A DNA stretch of 64,000 nt, from NCBI GenBank assembly GCA_036172665.1, contig CM069872.1, positions 52,438,101-52,502,100 on the forward strand, written 5' to 3'. Positions 1 to 11,389 of this stretch are shown one piece after another. The stretch is from Prosopocoilus inquinatus. Its lineage: Eukaryota; Arthropoda; Insecta; Coleoptera; Lucanidae. The position numbers and the translations under genes are program-made. Below the pieces are notes generated by a model. It made no database searches. It saw nothing but the letters and a program-made list of their open reading frames with translations, and had not been told where the DNA came from. Positions within the stretch are counted from its first letter, which is position 1; each line of letters begins with the position of its first letter.

Positions 1-760
1 AGTTTTCCGAACGATTAGAAACGTGGTAGTAAAAAAACAAATGCAATTAATTTTTTTGTGCTTGCTAAAAATAGGAGCAGAAAGAAGAAAGAATCAAAAA
101 AAAAAACAAATAAAAAATCGCCGATTTGAAGTATGAAACGTCTGGGCAAAAAAAAACAAATTAAAATAAAATAAAATAGAAATGAAAAAAGAAACAGGAA
201 AGGAAGTACAAGGCATGAAAAGCGAAAAAAAACAACAACAAAAGAAAAAAGCAACAGTTTTCCGAACGAATCAAAAAATTCGTAGAACACAAAAGCAAAC
301 TTTAAAAAAAAAGTCAACAATACAATACAAAATAAAACGAAAAAAAGAAACATACTACGAAGTACGGTGTATAAAACAAAAAAAAAACAAATGAAAAACA
401 ATAAACTATGAAAAAGCGCCAATAAAATGCGCAGAATCAATTCGATAAGATAAGCAAAAGAGAAAACCGCAGTACGAAAGCGACAAGAACAGAAGAAAAA
501 ACAAAACCAAACTGAAAAAAAACAAACGAATCTCAAGACGACAGCTGAAAACAAAACACAACTGCAAAAAAGCGTCAGTCAACAACATGTGATAAATCAA
601 ATTAAAATAAACAAAAGAAAAATACGTGACCATAAAATGAATTGGAAAAAAAGATATGCTAACATAGACAAAAAAAATTAAAATCGACGAAAATCTGAGA
701 AGAGAAGAATGCAGATAACAGGAAAAAACTATAACTATTTAAAATTCGCATTTCCGTAAT
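1..760. repeat. purine-rich dispersed repeat, copy A
   Basis: The + strand is extremely rich in A and G, made of AAAACAAA-type words with scattered less simple words. It aligns by eye with 20290-21180: both hold, in the same order, the words ACAAGGCA, TCGTAGAA, AGCGTCAGTCAACA and AATCTC-AGACGA. That shared order shows common descent and not just shared composition. The long reading frames on both strands are low-complexity (Phe/Leu-rich or Lys/Gln-rich) and show no protein character. The left boundary lies outside the window. Confidence 0.6.
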
Positions 761-1464
761 TATTAAATTGTCTTAAAAAAAAAAAATCTAAACGTTTTCT
801 TTTCCAAAAAAAAAAATAATAGATGGAGCCTCTGCTAAAATTCCGCATTTTTATTCCGAACTTGCGCTCCTCTTAATTCCACCGGGACGCGACGGCTATG
901 AAATATAGCATCGTACATTTACTGTAAGTACTGAATACAACCCCCAACCGCCCACCCCCCACGTCTCATTCAACCAACCCAAGAGATAATCATGCAAATG
1001 TAATAAAAGCCGGAGCGAAATAATGTATCATTTCGGGAAAGGAAAACATACAGGAAAACAAAAAAGAGTCTCGTAAGTTTTCACTTCACACGCGAATAAA
1101 TTGAATATCTACCCCCTGCGAGGAGGGGGTGGTGGGGAGGGCGGTGAGGGGGTGAAGTTTGCGTTAATGAAATTTGGGTCGGCTCATGTCACCGGGAAAG
1201 AAGTGTAATCGCTTCCAATTAGGCGCGATAGGGTTTCGGAAAGGATTGAGGGTTTTAATAAAACAGAATTTTGTTTGTTCGGGGGTGAAGGGGGTTGAGG
1301 GGAGGAGGGACGAAAGCACAGCTGTGGGATTTCACCAAGAAGCTCCAAATCAATAAAACATTAGAGACCCCAGTCATTTTTCTGGGGCTTGATTTCATTT
1401 TGAAGATAAATCCTCGAAACATTGCTAAAAAAAAGTGTGGGATTAATTTATTTATTTTTGTTTG
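761..1464. other. unassigned AT-rich stretch with one G-rich patch
   Basis: No convincing gene or repeat is seen. The 60-codon frame at 1174-1356 has no recognisable domain. The only structured item is the G-rich patch listed separately at 1125-1152. Confidence 0.5.
1125..1152 (+). other. potential G-quadruplex
   Basis: Four G runs of 5, 4, 3 and 5 bases (1125-1129, 1134-1137, 1139-1141, 1148-1152) are separated by loops of 4, 1 and 6 bases. This meets the usual sequence rule for an intramolecular quadruplex. Whether it folds in vivo is unknown. Confidence 0.5.
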
Positions 1465-1830
1465 ACGGTTAGAAATTGAATTTTGAAGTTTACTTTACTG
1501 TATCACATCGAACGATCAACTCAATTTTACTTCTAGCGGGGGCATTGAAAACCAAATTTAGTATCTGAGACTAGACTGTACGTACAACGATGCTCACCAT
1601 AAATGATATCCTTTGACAGTTTCGTAGTCCTTACGTTGAACGTTCTTAAGGATGCGGTTCGCATGCAGGAGTATCATTTAAGTTAAGCATCGTAATACGC
1701 ATGTGATCAAACCGGCGAATCATGAAATGCACCTCAGCCACGACAGGAAACTTGAAACGTACCTCATTCACGGCGTGAATTTTGAAATCTACCTCAGCCA
1801 TGACGTAACTGTATATGATTACTGGTATAA
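1465..1830 (+). repeat. dispersed monomeric copy of the 193-bp satellite family
   Basis: Starts near TTTGACGGTTAGAAATTGAA and runs through a segment matching the monomer at 4140-4260 (TTTACTTTACTGTAT, GAAAACC/AA, ATCTGAGA). It ends with three copies of the roughly 30-bp TTGAAA-TACCTCA module at about 1720-1800. The same left flank recurs at 11437. The 62-codon minus-strand frame here is only the module read in frame. Confidence 0.6.
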
Positions 1831-2518
1831 ACATAGGTCGCGTTCTGGTAGAAAATTATTTCTGTAGTGGATTATACATGATATTAGTGACTGTAATTAA
1901 TTAAATTGAAATCTTGAGGTGCCTTAAGTCACTAGTTTTTAGTGACACCTCAAGAGTAACTAATCGCCGGTCTGATCATTTCGACTGTTCATTTACCGCA
2001 GCCATTAGTTTTGAATTTGAGGGAGCCACTTTGACAATAGCTTTTCATTTTTTACAAAAACATTTTTTAGTGCTCTTTGGACCGACCGTATATGACATAT
2101 CAATTCGGCTGGTCGTGGTCCTATTGCCGGAATTTCTGTCGTTGGTGGATAGATGGCGATGCAATTTGTTCAGAAGCAAGGTTGGTAAAACTGATATTGC
2201 ATCTAGCAAGTTGCCTCGTTCCCATTTAATACGCAGTTTGAAATTCTTTTCCCGCAAGAGTAACTCGTGACGTCACACGAAGTTTCTATCCGTCATAGTG
2301 ACGTAAATAGAGTGAGTTTTAATCTGTTTCCTAAAGCTTAATTTAATTCATTAAAAATGGAATCAATTCTATGGTCCTATTGATCAAATAACACAAAAAT
2401 CTCGTTAATATGCCTAATGGAAGGTATTTATGACGTGACGTGACGTAACAAGACACGCACCCTCTGTCCCCTCCGTTGATCAAGGCAACCTTCTAGCTCT
2501 ACCAACCTTGGTTCAGAA
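1831..2518. other. unassigned stretch with unrecognised 118-codon frame
   Basis: A plus-strand frame at 1914-2270 (118 aa) and a minus-strand frame at 2045-2257 (70 aa) overlap. Neither shows a motif, signal peptide or membrane pattern I recognise. TGACG-containing words are frequent at 2265-2450. I treat the interval as non-coding, with the caveat that a decayed transposase fragment cannot be excluded. Confidence 0.3.
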
Positions 2519-2827
2519 GTAGAGACCCTCTGGTGGTGTCTGGCAGAGTCAGCCATGTTTCAGCAAAAAAGGTTCCGTCAGTGTCAAATTTACAATCCTG
2601 TTTGACTTTTCAATGTCAAATTTTCACAAAAGAAGTACCGTCAGTGTCAAATTGACAATACGTTTTAACCTTGCTTACTCATTTTCAATGTTGTCAAATT
2701 CAAATGTTGGCGCCAAATTGCACTTCCATTCTGCCTTATGATTGGCTGAAGTAAAATTTGCTGAAATATGGCGGAACCAATTAAAAATGCGCGCCATTCT
2801 GCCAGACTCTTACTAGAGGGTCTCTGT
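2519..2827. mobile_element. MITE-like element, about 310 bp
   Basis: Inverted ends: left AGAGACCCTCT..GTCTGGCAGA (2520-2549) and its reverse complement at about 2791-2827. Inside, a 62-bp spaced direct repeat starts with CCGTCAGTGTCAAATT (about 2576 and 2638). No coding capacity, so it is non-autonomous. Superfamily not assigned. Confidence 0.6.
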
Positions 2828-3185
2828 TAAGAAGAAATAAAAAAAAAACAACGAAATTATTGAAGCGTATAGTTTGTATTTTGAGTTGCACAATTGCAAA
2901 GTACAGGCAAACCAGTGAAACAAATGACCATGGAATATATTTAGTTAGTTAGGAAAAACGTAAATACTAAAAGAAGAAAATAAATACTTCATAACCTAAA
3001 AATATTTTCTTTCAGATATGAAATTATTTAGTGGAAATGCATAATATTAAGTATTGGAAACCTTAATAAAAGACAAAAACGTAATGAGTACCCGTTATCA
3101 AATTAATCAGAAAATTGAGTAAATATCACCTTTTTAGTTAAAGCACAATTGGTAACTCCGGCGCGAGATGTCGCCACATGAGCTG
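2828..3185. other. unassigned AT-rich stretch
   Basis: No ORF, repeat or inverted structure stands out here. Confidence 0.4.
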
Positions 3186-3189
3186 TAAT

Positions 3190-3212
3190 CGGTAATGTTA
3201 CGGTAACATTAC
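3190..3212. repeat. perfect short palindrome with 3-base centre
   Basis: GGTAATGTTA, then CGG, then TAACATTACC: 10-base arms matching perfectly. Just downstream ACCGGTAA-type words recur (3210-3245), giving a cluster of short dyads that could be binding sites or a decayed element tip. Confidence 0.55.
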
Positions 3213-3384
3213 CGGTAAGGTAATATTAAAAATAAATTACCGGTAATTTAACAACACCAGTTTGCATTTAGCGAAACAATGCATTGTGTATTACTCAAAG
3301 TTTAAAAGTATAAGTAACAAATGTGGCTGACATTTCGAGCTCGTTCAAGTGTGTCTGTTCTGTGTAGTACATAATCTCCGCTTG

Positions 3385-3840
3385 TTCTAAATTCGTCCGG
3401 CCGCGCCGCCACTGTCGCCTCGCCGCGCCTCAAACAATACCTTTCAGAATGGCATTGTTATAAAATGTATGTAAATCCAGCGTACATGGAATATTACGGC
3501 GGTAACTTATGTAAATGTAAACGTAATCCGTGCTCGAGTACGAGCGAAATATCGCTTAATCCGCCGTTCTTAGCGTCTCCTTTTCCGTCCCGCTTCATTA
3601 AGCGCGCCGCCCACCCGCCCGCCCGCCGCTGTCATTTGCGCCGGGCGAGCCGTTATGTGAAAGCAAGCGGCAGCGACCGAGTTTACCGACGAAGAAGAAG
3701 AAGAATTTATATTCCCGGGAACACACTCCGACGAATAAAGCCTGAAGTCTTGAACTTTGCCCTTCCCAAAAGAAATTATTAGCTCAAATGTCGCATGCAA
3801 AGCAACGACGACGCCGACGGCGACGACCAGTTTTGGTAAA
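3385..3840. other. CpG-rich island
   Basis: Dense CpG words (GCCGCGCCGCC, CCCGCCCGCCGC, GGGCGAGCCG, CGACGACGCCGACGGCGACG) contrast sharply with the AT-rich flanks. Overlapping frames at 3465-3782 and 3570-3800 have arginine-rich low-complexity translations and no domain. A regulatory island or an exon remnant are both possible. Confidence 0.4.
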
Positions 3841-4022
3841 GCTAGGATCTGTCACTTATTTGTTTGACGCAAATGTTACGTTTTTTGTGCGCATGCTCAT
3901 CGGTGCATTTGGCGAATGTGTCAATATAATCAAACAAACAATTAATAGTCTGTCGATTTTCTTTAAGAAGACATTTCAATTTTTAAAATACAAGTAAAAC
4001 GTACGTACACCTTTCGATACAA

Positions 4023-4042
4023 TGTGTGTGTGTGTGTGTGTG
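4023..4042 (+). repeat. (TG)n microsatellite
   Basis: An uninterrupted run of about ten TG dinucleotides just upstream of the satellite array. Confidence 0.85.
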
Positions 4043-4084
4043 GGTGTATGTAAAACTGGCTTTAAATTATTTTTCTTTTTTCTT

Positions 4085-6060
4085 CTCGAGGTACGTACGA
4101 AGAGCGAGAAACATTTCTTGATGTAAACCAGCCTGCGTGTTTACCTTTTTGTTTGACGTTTACTTTACTGTATAGTATCGAGTATAGTATAGTATCCAAC
4201 GAGTGAACAACTGAATTTCATTTCAAGCGGGCTTTGAAAACAAACTTAATATCTGAGATTATCGCCGCGGTATGTTTACGTACAAACACGCGAATTTTGA
4301 AATGTACCTCAGTCACGACGCGAAACTTGAAATATACCTCAGCCACGACACATTCGGCTGTATAATATCGAGTACATATAGTATCCATCGAGTAATCAAC
4401 AGTTTTTTTTTTATTTCAAGCGGGCTTTGAAAACAAACTTAATATCTGAGATTATCGCCGCGGTATGTTTACGTACAAACACGCGAATTTTGAAATGTAC
4501 CTCAGTCACGACGCGAAACTTGAAATATACCTCAGCCACGACACATTCGGCTGTATAATATCGAGTACATATAGTATCCATCGAGTAATCAACTGTTTTT
4601 TTTTTATTTCAAGCGGGCTTTGAAAACAAACTTAATATCTGAGATTATTGCCGCGGTATGTTTACGTACAAACACGCGAATTTTGAAATGTACCTCAGCC
4701 ACGACGCGAAACTTGAAATATATCTCAGCCACGACACATTCGGCTGTATAATATCGAGTACATATAGTATCGATCGAGTAATCAACTGTTTTTTTTTTAT
4801 TTCAAGCGGGCCTTGAAAACAAACTTAATATCTGAGATTATCGCCGCGGTATGTTTACGTACAAACAAGCGAATTTTGAAATGTACCTCAGCCACGACGC
4901 GAAACTTGAAATATACCTCAGCCACGACACATTCGGCTGTATAGTATCGAATACATATAGTATCCATCGAGTAATCAACTGTTTTTTTTTATTTCAAGCG
5001 GGCTTTGAAAACAAACTTAATATCTGAGATTATTGCCGCGGTATGTTTACGTACAAACACGCGAATTTTGAAATGTACCTCAGCCACGACGCGAAACTTG
5101 AAATATATCTCAGCCACGACACATTCGGCTGTATAATATCGAGTACATATAGTATCGATCGAGTAATCAACTGTTTTTTTTTTATTTCAAGCGGGCCTTG
5201 AAAACAAACTTAATATCTGAGATTATCGCCGCGGTATGTTTACGTACAAACAAGCGAATTTTGAAATGTACCTCAGCCACGACGCGAAACTTGAAATATA
5301 CCTCAGCCACGACACATTCGGCTGTATAGTATCGAATACATATAGTATCCATCGAGTAATCAACTGTTTTTTTTTTATTTCAAGCGGGCCTTGAAAACAA
5401 ACTTAATATCTGAGATTATCGTCGCAGTATGTTTACGAATTTTGAAATGTACCTCAGCCATGACGCGAAACTTGAAACGTACCTCAGCCTCATTTACAAA
5501 GCGGGCTTTGAAAACAAAATTAGTATCTGAGATTATCGCCGCAGCATGTTTACGTACACACACGCGAATTTTGAAATGTAACTCAGCCACGACACGAAAC
5601 TTGAAACGTACTTCAGCCACGGTACTTTCAGTTTCCCTCTTCTACAACGAATTTTGAAATGTACCTCAGCCTCGACACGAAACCTGAAACGTACCTCATT
5701 TACAAAGCGGGCTTTGAAAACAAAATTAGTATCTGAGATTATCGCCGCAGCATGTTTACGTACACACACGCGAATTTTGAAATGTACCTCAGCCACGACA
5801 CGAAACCTGAAACGTACCTCATTTACAAACCGGGCTTTGAAAACAAAATTAGTATCTGAGATTATCGCCGCAGCATGTTTACGTACACACACGCGAATTT
5901 TGAAATGTACCTCAGCCACGACACGATACTTTAAACGTACTTCAGCCACGGTACATCCGGCTTCCCTCTTCTACAGCGAATTTTGATATGTACCTCAGCC
6001 ACGACACGAAACCTGAAACGTACCTCAGCCACGGCACATTCGGCTTCCCTCTTCCACAAC
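4085..6060 (+). repeat. 193-bp satellite array with shortened right end
   Basis: The anchor ATTATCGCC (or ATTATTGCC) lies at 4258, 4451, 4644, 4837, 5029, 5222, 5415, 5532, 5738 and 5861. Spacings are 193, 193, 193, 192, 193, 193, then 117, 206 and 123. Each unit holds two 30-bp modules (TTGAAATGTACCTCAGCCAC, then a TTGAAATATACCTC version), a T tract and CAAGCGGGCTTTGAAAACAA. Units 3-4 and 5-6 share private variants, so a 385-bp dimer was itself duplicated. The frames of 81-138 codons arise because 30 is divisible by 3; they are not genes. Confidence 0.9.
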
Positions 6061-7440
6061 CAATTCTTTCAATTATAAATGCTTTGTCGACCAGCGTCGG
6101 TCGAATTTTCGCGTTAAAATTCGCAACGTCATCAGATACAATGACCTCAAAGACAATAGAGAATCACCCTAACCAAACTTTAAAAAAGTTGGTGGGCGCC
6201 GCGCGTGTGGTTATCTGGCGACGTGGGTTTTCGAATCAATCATGGCCGACTGCCGAAGAGGTAGAGATGTTTTACTCTGAGATGTACCAGATGACTCATC
6301 GAAATCCGACAAGCCGGCGAGCCGCGAACAGCTGATGAGCAGTGACAGTTAGCTATGATTATTTGACGTACTTGGCTGTGGAACATTTTTCTCTGTGCGC
6401 CGCCGCCGATCGTTTTCTATTCGTCCACGATAACGTATTTATTGTTACAGTTAAATAAACAGACTCGGACACAAAAAACGTCAAAACTGAATAATAATAA
6501 TGGTAATAACCAGGGAAAAGAATTCGGCCCATTTACGGTGGGTTTCACAAAATAAAATTGTTAATCCCGATTAATTTAATTCTCTGATTAAAAGGAACAT
6601 CATTGGACGAAGTTAACAAGAGATTTGAAACGACCAATTATATTATTTCACCCAACCAATCAGAGACTTTAATCACGCTGTTAAATTAATCAGTGACTTT
6701 AGTCTCAGTGACTCAGTTTTATATATCTCTTGTGAATCTGGGGGTTAGTGCTGGACACTTTTACTTCGAATGTACTACTCGCTCCTTCCGCGACTCCGAT
6801 GTATTTAAAATGTCATTGAGTGGGAGGGGAAGGGTTACAGTGCGAGTGTTCGCACTTCGCAGAAGTTACTCTGGGCGGGGACTAATACAGTCCGAATACT
6901 AAATTTTCGTACTGCTTGCGGAACAAGTGGGCCGATTTCTTATCCCTGGCAATAAATAAAGCTAAGTGAAAATTCTTAATCGACTCCCACCCACCACTTC
7001 TGTTCAAAGGCACGGAGTCGCATGCATAACGTGAACGGCTTTACAGCGTCGTGCGTCAAATATTGTCTGCGACACTGGAGTCCGATGCGTCAGTAGAGTG
7101 GGAGGTAAATCGCGCCGCGTTTCAAGAATTACTGCCTAGCTCTGGTAATAACTGCGTGTACCCAGTGTTTTGCGATGTGGAAGTTCACGTCGGCACGACG
7201 CCAACCGCTCAAATGTGACCGGCGTGACAATCGATTATACGCGCAAAACACTGAAAGCCACTTAATTTTGACCGGAAATTAAGAAAAGAATTCAAATATC
7301 TCAGTTTATACATCGGATTTTGTTCAATTGGCCGATAATTCAACAAATCATAAAACAGTCGGCGATGTGGAAGCACTTCAATTTAAAGTAAAAAGTTTCT
7401 ACAAACTTGAAACGGACAAAATTATTAAAAATTATTATAA
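6061..7440. other. unassigned stretch, mixed composition
   Basis: No gene or repeat recognised. The frame ending at 6335 is half satellite and half unrecognised sequence (6060-6335) without a domain. A 69-codon frame at 6693-6902 is likewise unsupported. Confidence 0.35.
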
Positions 7441-7493
7441 ATTAAAATGTTATTATTATTAAAAATAAAAATTATAGAAAAAAATCAACGTTT

Positions 7494-7536
7494 CGCTATT
7501 GATTAATAGCTTCGTCAGGAGCTACTAATCAATAGC
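7494..7536. repeat. hairpin with CGCTATTGATTA arms
   Basis: CGCTATTGATTAATAGC (7494-7510) pairs with GCTACTAATCAATAGCG (7520-7536) across a 9-base loop. The loop context (AACGTTTCG then TTCGTCAGGA) resembles short words seen at ends of some insect dispersed repeats; that family link is inference. Confidence 0.5.
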
Positions 7537-7770
7537 GGAATGTCGAGTGTTTTCCCTTTATAATTTAGTCCGCTTAAAGTTTAAAAAAACCTTTTAACTT
7601 ACAATTTTCATCGGACAAGAATCAACTTCATTCACTTTAATTTAGTTTACTGCGCTAAATTTAGACTAAGATAAAAAAGAACGTCGCGAAACGACGCAAT
7701 ACGCATCCGCTTTTCGTTTCACGATAATGTGTGTGCCCACGTCTCCCTGGTGCGGGGACATAGACGACAC

Positions 7771-7910
7771 GGAGTCCCTGTCTCAGGGAGACGGGGGCAT
7801 CGAGTACGGGGTCCTTGTCTCAGGGAGACGGGGGCATCGAGTATGGGGTCCTTGTCTCAGGGAGACGGGGGCATCGAGTATGGGGTCCTTGTCTCAGGGA
7901 GACGTGGTTA
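7771..7910 (+). repeat. 37-bp GC-rich minisatellite, about 3.5 copies
   Basis: The word TCTCAGGGAGACG starts at 7781, 7818, 7855 and 7892, an exact 37-bp period. Since 37 is not divisible by 3, each successive copy is read in a different frame, which gives three overlapping plus-strand ORFs with permuted Gly/Arg-rich motifs. These are by-products of the repeat. Confidence 0.9.
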
Positions 7911-8060
7911 CCATGGCCCGGGTCATCCCCACCCCGCACACAGCGTGCCTCGAAGAAGTCGGATGACAACATGTCTCTGCGCATTGCCGACCTCGGCTGC
8001 ATTCAACGATTAAATAATATTGCCCTCGCTATCCAAACGACAGGTACGAATGTAACTTAA

Positions 8061-8880
8061 GCCAAACTGTTTCGTTGTTTACACTGTTTCGTTGCTGGAA
8101 TCACAACAATTATGCGCAACCGTACATATTAAATTATCGAATTAAATTAAAATGTAATTATATCAATGTCAAGTCCACAGCAGACTATCATTTGAAATGC
8201 GTGCGTTTTTCAAACTGCGGAATAAAATCGAGCATTTAGGTACAAAGGACTGCAATCGTAACAAACGTGGGAGTAGGTGGGTTGAATTAATAGAATTTCA
8301 GGCGGACAATATGTATCGTCCTGGCAACCTATCGTTAGGGTAGACAAAGGATTCGATCCTGTCGCCGTCGCAGCTTTCATGGTGTTCGTTATTAATAGTC
8401 GCGCGAATGCTAAAAATTATTCACGCTTTTTCCACGCAGGAAACGTCGTTTCCGATGGAACCCCAGCAAGAAAATTAATACCCCCCTGCGCCGTTTCGGG
8501 AAATAAAAAAAATGACTACTGGAATTTTTCGTAAAGCAGGGACGCAGCAATTCTGAAAATAATTTTTTGTAGAATCCTAGTCCTTTTCAGTAAAGGAAAA
8601 TTCACTGTTGGATAATAGGAATTGGGAAGCGGCACATTTATGTCTTTTTTTCTTTTGTTTTTTGTGAATTGACCCTTATGTCATACAGTGACCTATAATA
8701 GCTACAAAACTATTAAAGTATTTTCATTATTAGCGAATTGAAGCCATTGCGCTGCTTAGTTATAAATAAGATACGCCCCGTCCACTTTGCGGTCTCCTCT
8801 GATACTATCTCAATGATTCGTTGCGGACATAACCTAGCACTTAATTTGTTTCTCGCGCTCGATGTAATATTCGAGATGAT
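8061..8880. other. unassigned AT-rich stretch
   Basis: No ORF above background, no tandem or inverted repeat seen. Confidence 0.4.
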
Positions 8881-8896
8881 TCGTTCACAAGCGGAT

Positions 8897-8927
8897 ATAA
8901 AACGAAAAGGCAGCGTGTGTTTCAGTA
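8897..8927 (+). promoter_or_regulatory. possible TATA-Inr core promoter
   Basis: TATAAAA at 8897-8903 is followed by TCAGT at 8923-8927, placing the initiator A 28 bases from the first T. The spacing nearly equals that at 48886-48915. No ORF starts downstream (the first ATG, at about 8972, meets a stop at once), so support is weak. Confidence 0.2.
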
Positions 8928-9408
8928 AGCAATCAAATAAATTTCAGCGCAAAGGAAGGAATAAGTCACGGAATGTGAAACGTTTCTTCTTTTTCTTCTT
9001 TTTTTTTTTTGAGTGCCAATCGTAAAGCATTCCGATTTCAATTCGGACATAAAATTTTATGTGCCGGGAGGTATCGATAGCCACCGGCCGAAATACGTGT
9101 ACGACATATGAATTTTTATTGTCGTCGCGCCGCCCCGTCGCGACGCCAGCATCCCCTATTTTTGTCGATTTACGAGTTTTCCTAACAAGCCGAAACGCGC
9201 TCTCCTCTTTGTTGACTGTTGCCAACTTGCTAAACCGAAAGATAACAAAAGATAAATTAATCTCGCACATTCGATTAAATTTATCAATGGGGCAGGCCCA
9301 AGCGGCGGTTGGTACAGAAGTGAGTAAACAAAATAAGTTTTTAATTTGAGGTTAGGTTTTATATTCTAATAGTTTTAACCGGGGGCCTTATGCTAGAATC
9401 GGAAGAAC

Positions 9409-9510
9409 AGATTCGCACGAGAACGTGACGTCAAAATGACGTTGACCCTCAAACAAACGAGAAGTGCGTCATTTGACGTCACGATGACGTCACGTTCTCC
9501 TGCGAATCCG
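9409..9510. repeat. inverted repeat with TGACGTCA-type words
   Basis: ATTCGCACGAGAACGTGACG (9411-9430) is mirrored by CGTCACGTTCTCCTGCGAAT (about 9488-9507). The arms also carry several GACGTCA words resembling CRE/ATF sites. This is probably a small foldback element. The TGACGTCA resemblance is to a known motif; function here is inference. Confidence 0.6.
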
Positions 9511-9810
9511 TGGCTACGGTAAATCAACGGTCAAACTGGTCAGACTTAATCACGTGATCAGTTTTCCCAATCGGCGATTGGCGAGACCGTTTGTTTTGAC
9601 CATTCACTTAACGATTTCGTGCAGTTTGACCATTGACTTAACTCAACCTGTTCCTTGCGTCGAAAATAAGTCCCCAGGGCACTGTTGCCAATCGACTCGA
9701 CCAAACAAATTCTTCCTTCCGGCAAATTTAAATAGGAGGATAAAGTTAAAAACATGATTTAAAAACAAAAAAAAAACAATAAATATCAGGAGTATTTATT
9801 AGCAAACCTA

Positions 9811-9930
9811 GGGGGTCTATTCTGTATCGAAAGCGTTGAATGTTGTTGCTGTGGTAACAACAATCAATCATAAAACTGTACTTTAAATTTTAAAACACCT
9901 ATAAATTTTAATGGCCTGTTAAAAAATTAC
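9811..9930 (+). mobile_element. copy of MITE family also at 47955
   Basis: CTATTCTGTATCGAAAGCGTT, TGTTGCTGTGGTAACAAC and AACTGTACTTTAAATTTTAAA match the element at 47955-48100 in order and orientation. The right end is less well preserved here. Confidence 0.55.
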
Positions 9931-10423
9931 ACGATTTTTCCTTCACACGGGCAAATTTATATAAAAAAAAAAATTCTGCAAGTAACTGTCAATACAAACG
10001 AAATAAAAATAATAAAACATAACCTAACCTCGCATTTTACAGCAAATGGAAGCAGTGTTGCCATGGCGTTTAATAATAACGAACAAAGAAAAAACGAACA
10101 GACAAAACAGCGACACTCTGCGATCGCTTTTTGACTTAACCATTGCATGAGGATTGACAAACTGAAGCGGGTTTGCTACATAATAAGTCACCCCATGCAA
10201 GGCAATCATGAAACTGCAAGTCGTTTCTGGTTTGTGCTACGTTTCTGCTGAAGAAGCCCCAAATAAGGCTGAAACAGCCGTACAGAAGCTGCTCGGAAGT
10301 TTCACTGCAATCAAAAACGATTTGCAACAAATTAAAAAAAGAAAGATGTAAATAACGAATGTAACGCGATCGTCACTTGTTTGTGAATTATTGCTTTTAA
10401 GTTTGAAATTCGTTACCAAACGA

Positions 10424-10837
10424 TTCTTGAATATTTTCTCTTGCGATCGTCGTTTGTTTTCGTTTTCAAATATTTCTGAATTTTTTTGTCGTCATTTGTT
10501 GTCGACTTAAAATATTTCTGATTTTTTTTGGCGCTGTCGCCGCCATTATTGTTTAAAATGAGACAGCGTTTCGAATTAATCGTTTGCTTCCCTTTTTTTT
10601 TTTCGTTTATCTCCCGAAATTATTTTGTTTCCTTTCCGAAATAATTTCAGGAGATAAACAAAAAAAAAGATAAGCAAATGATTAATTCGAAACGCTGTCT
10701 TCTTTTAAACAATAACGGCGACGACAGCGCCAAAAAAATTCAGAAATATTTTAAGTAGAAAACAAATGACGACAAAAACATTCTGAAATATTTGAAAACG
10801 AAAACAAACGACGATCGCAAGAAAAATATTCAAGAAA
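10424..10837. mobile_element. foldback element, near-complete palindrome of 414 bp
   Basis: Left arm TTCTTGAATATT... to GTTTATCTCCCGAAATTATT. The right arm is its reverse complement, ending AATATTCAAGAA at 10837. The arms are about 200 bp and the centre only about 10 bases (10627-10636). Both arms contain the CGATCGTCGTTTG / GTCATTTG words that recur in T-rich repeats elsewhere. No ORF. Confidence 0.8.
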
Positions 10838-11389
10838 ACGGACGGAAACGTTCGGATTTTTGTTTTGTTTGGTTTTTCGTGATGAAACCTACAACCGTCA
10901 TTTGTTTTTCTTGTTTTCCATTTTTCGTTTCGGAAATTAATCATGTAATAAAAAATTTTATTGCACTTCTTTTTCCTCTCCGCCAATGATTAGTAGTCAT
11001 TTGTTTTTTGAGTGGATTTTTCAGAAATTTTCATTTCGTAAATAAGTATTGGAAACGATTTATGATTTGCGAAATTTAGTTTTGTTTGTTAGTGACCTAT
11101 TGTGATGTATTAGTCTTGAAGGTTCCTTATTATTATTTTATTTTATTTTTTTTTTTAATTTTAAATCCACAATTCGTTTTGAGTTCTTTTCTTCCACGTG
11201 TACGATCGTCATTTGTTTTTTCTTCCTTCAGTCAGGAATTGTTTCATTTGTAGTGGGGCGTTCTCGATCGTCAAAAACGTTTTTTTTTTCAAATTGCTTC
11301 CAATTTTTTTAGAAATCAAATACTCCTAATTACTATAATTTCTTTGTTTGGAAATTTTGATTCCTCCACTTCGATCGTGTTTTCAAAGA
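10838..11389 (+). repeat. T-rich repeat with GTCATTTGTTTTT words
   Basis: The stretch carries three copies of (C/G)GTCATTTGTTTTT-like words (about 10890, 10995, 11203). These match words in the neighbouring foldback arms, at 18093 and, reversed, at 30071 and 30127. It looks like a degenerate member of the same T-rich family. Confidence 0.45.

Noticed and set aside
15..554. 179-codon minus-strand frame, hydrophobic and membrane-like
   Set aside because: It is the complement of A-rich repeat sequence, almost all Phe, Leu, Ser and Val from T-rich codons, and no homologous frame is kept in the second copy at 20290-21180.
1914..2270. 118-codon frame that might be a transposase remnant
   Set aside because: I could not see a DDE motif, zinc finger or other hallmark on either strand; a BLASTX search would decide.
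5533..5949. 138-codon minus-strand frame with repeating VHFKIR blocks
   Set aside because: It lies wholly in the satellite; the 30-bp module is a codon multiple, so open frames follow automatically.
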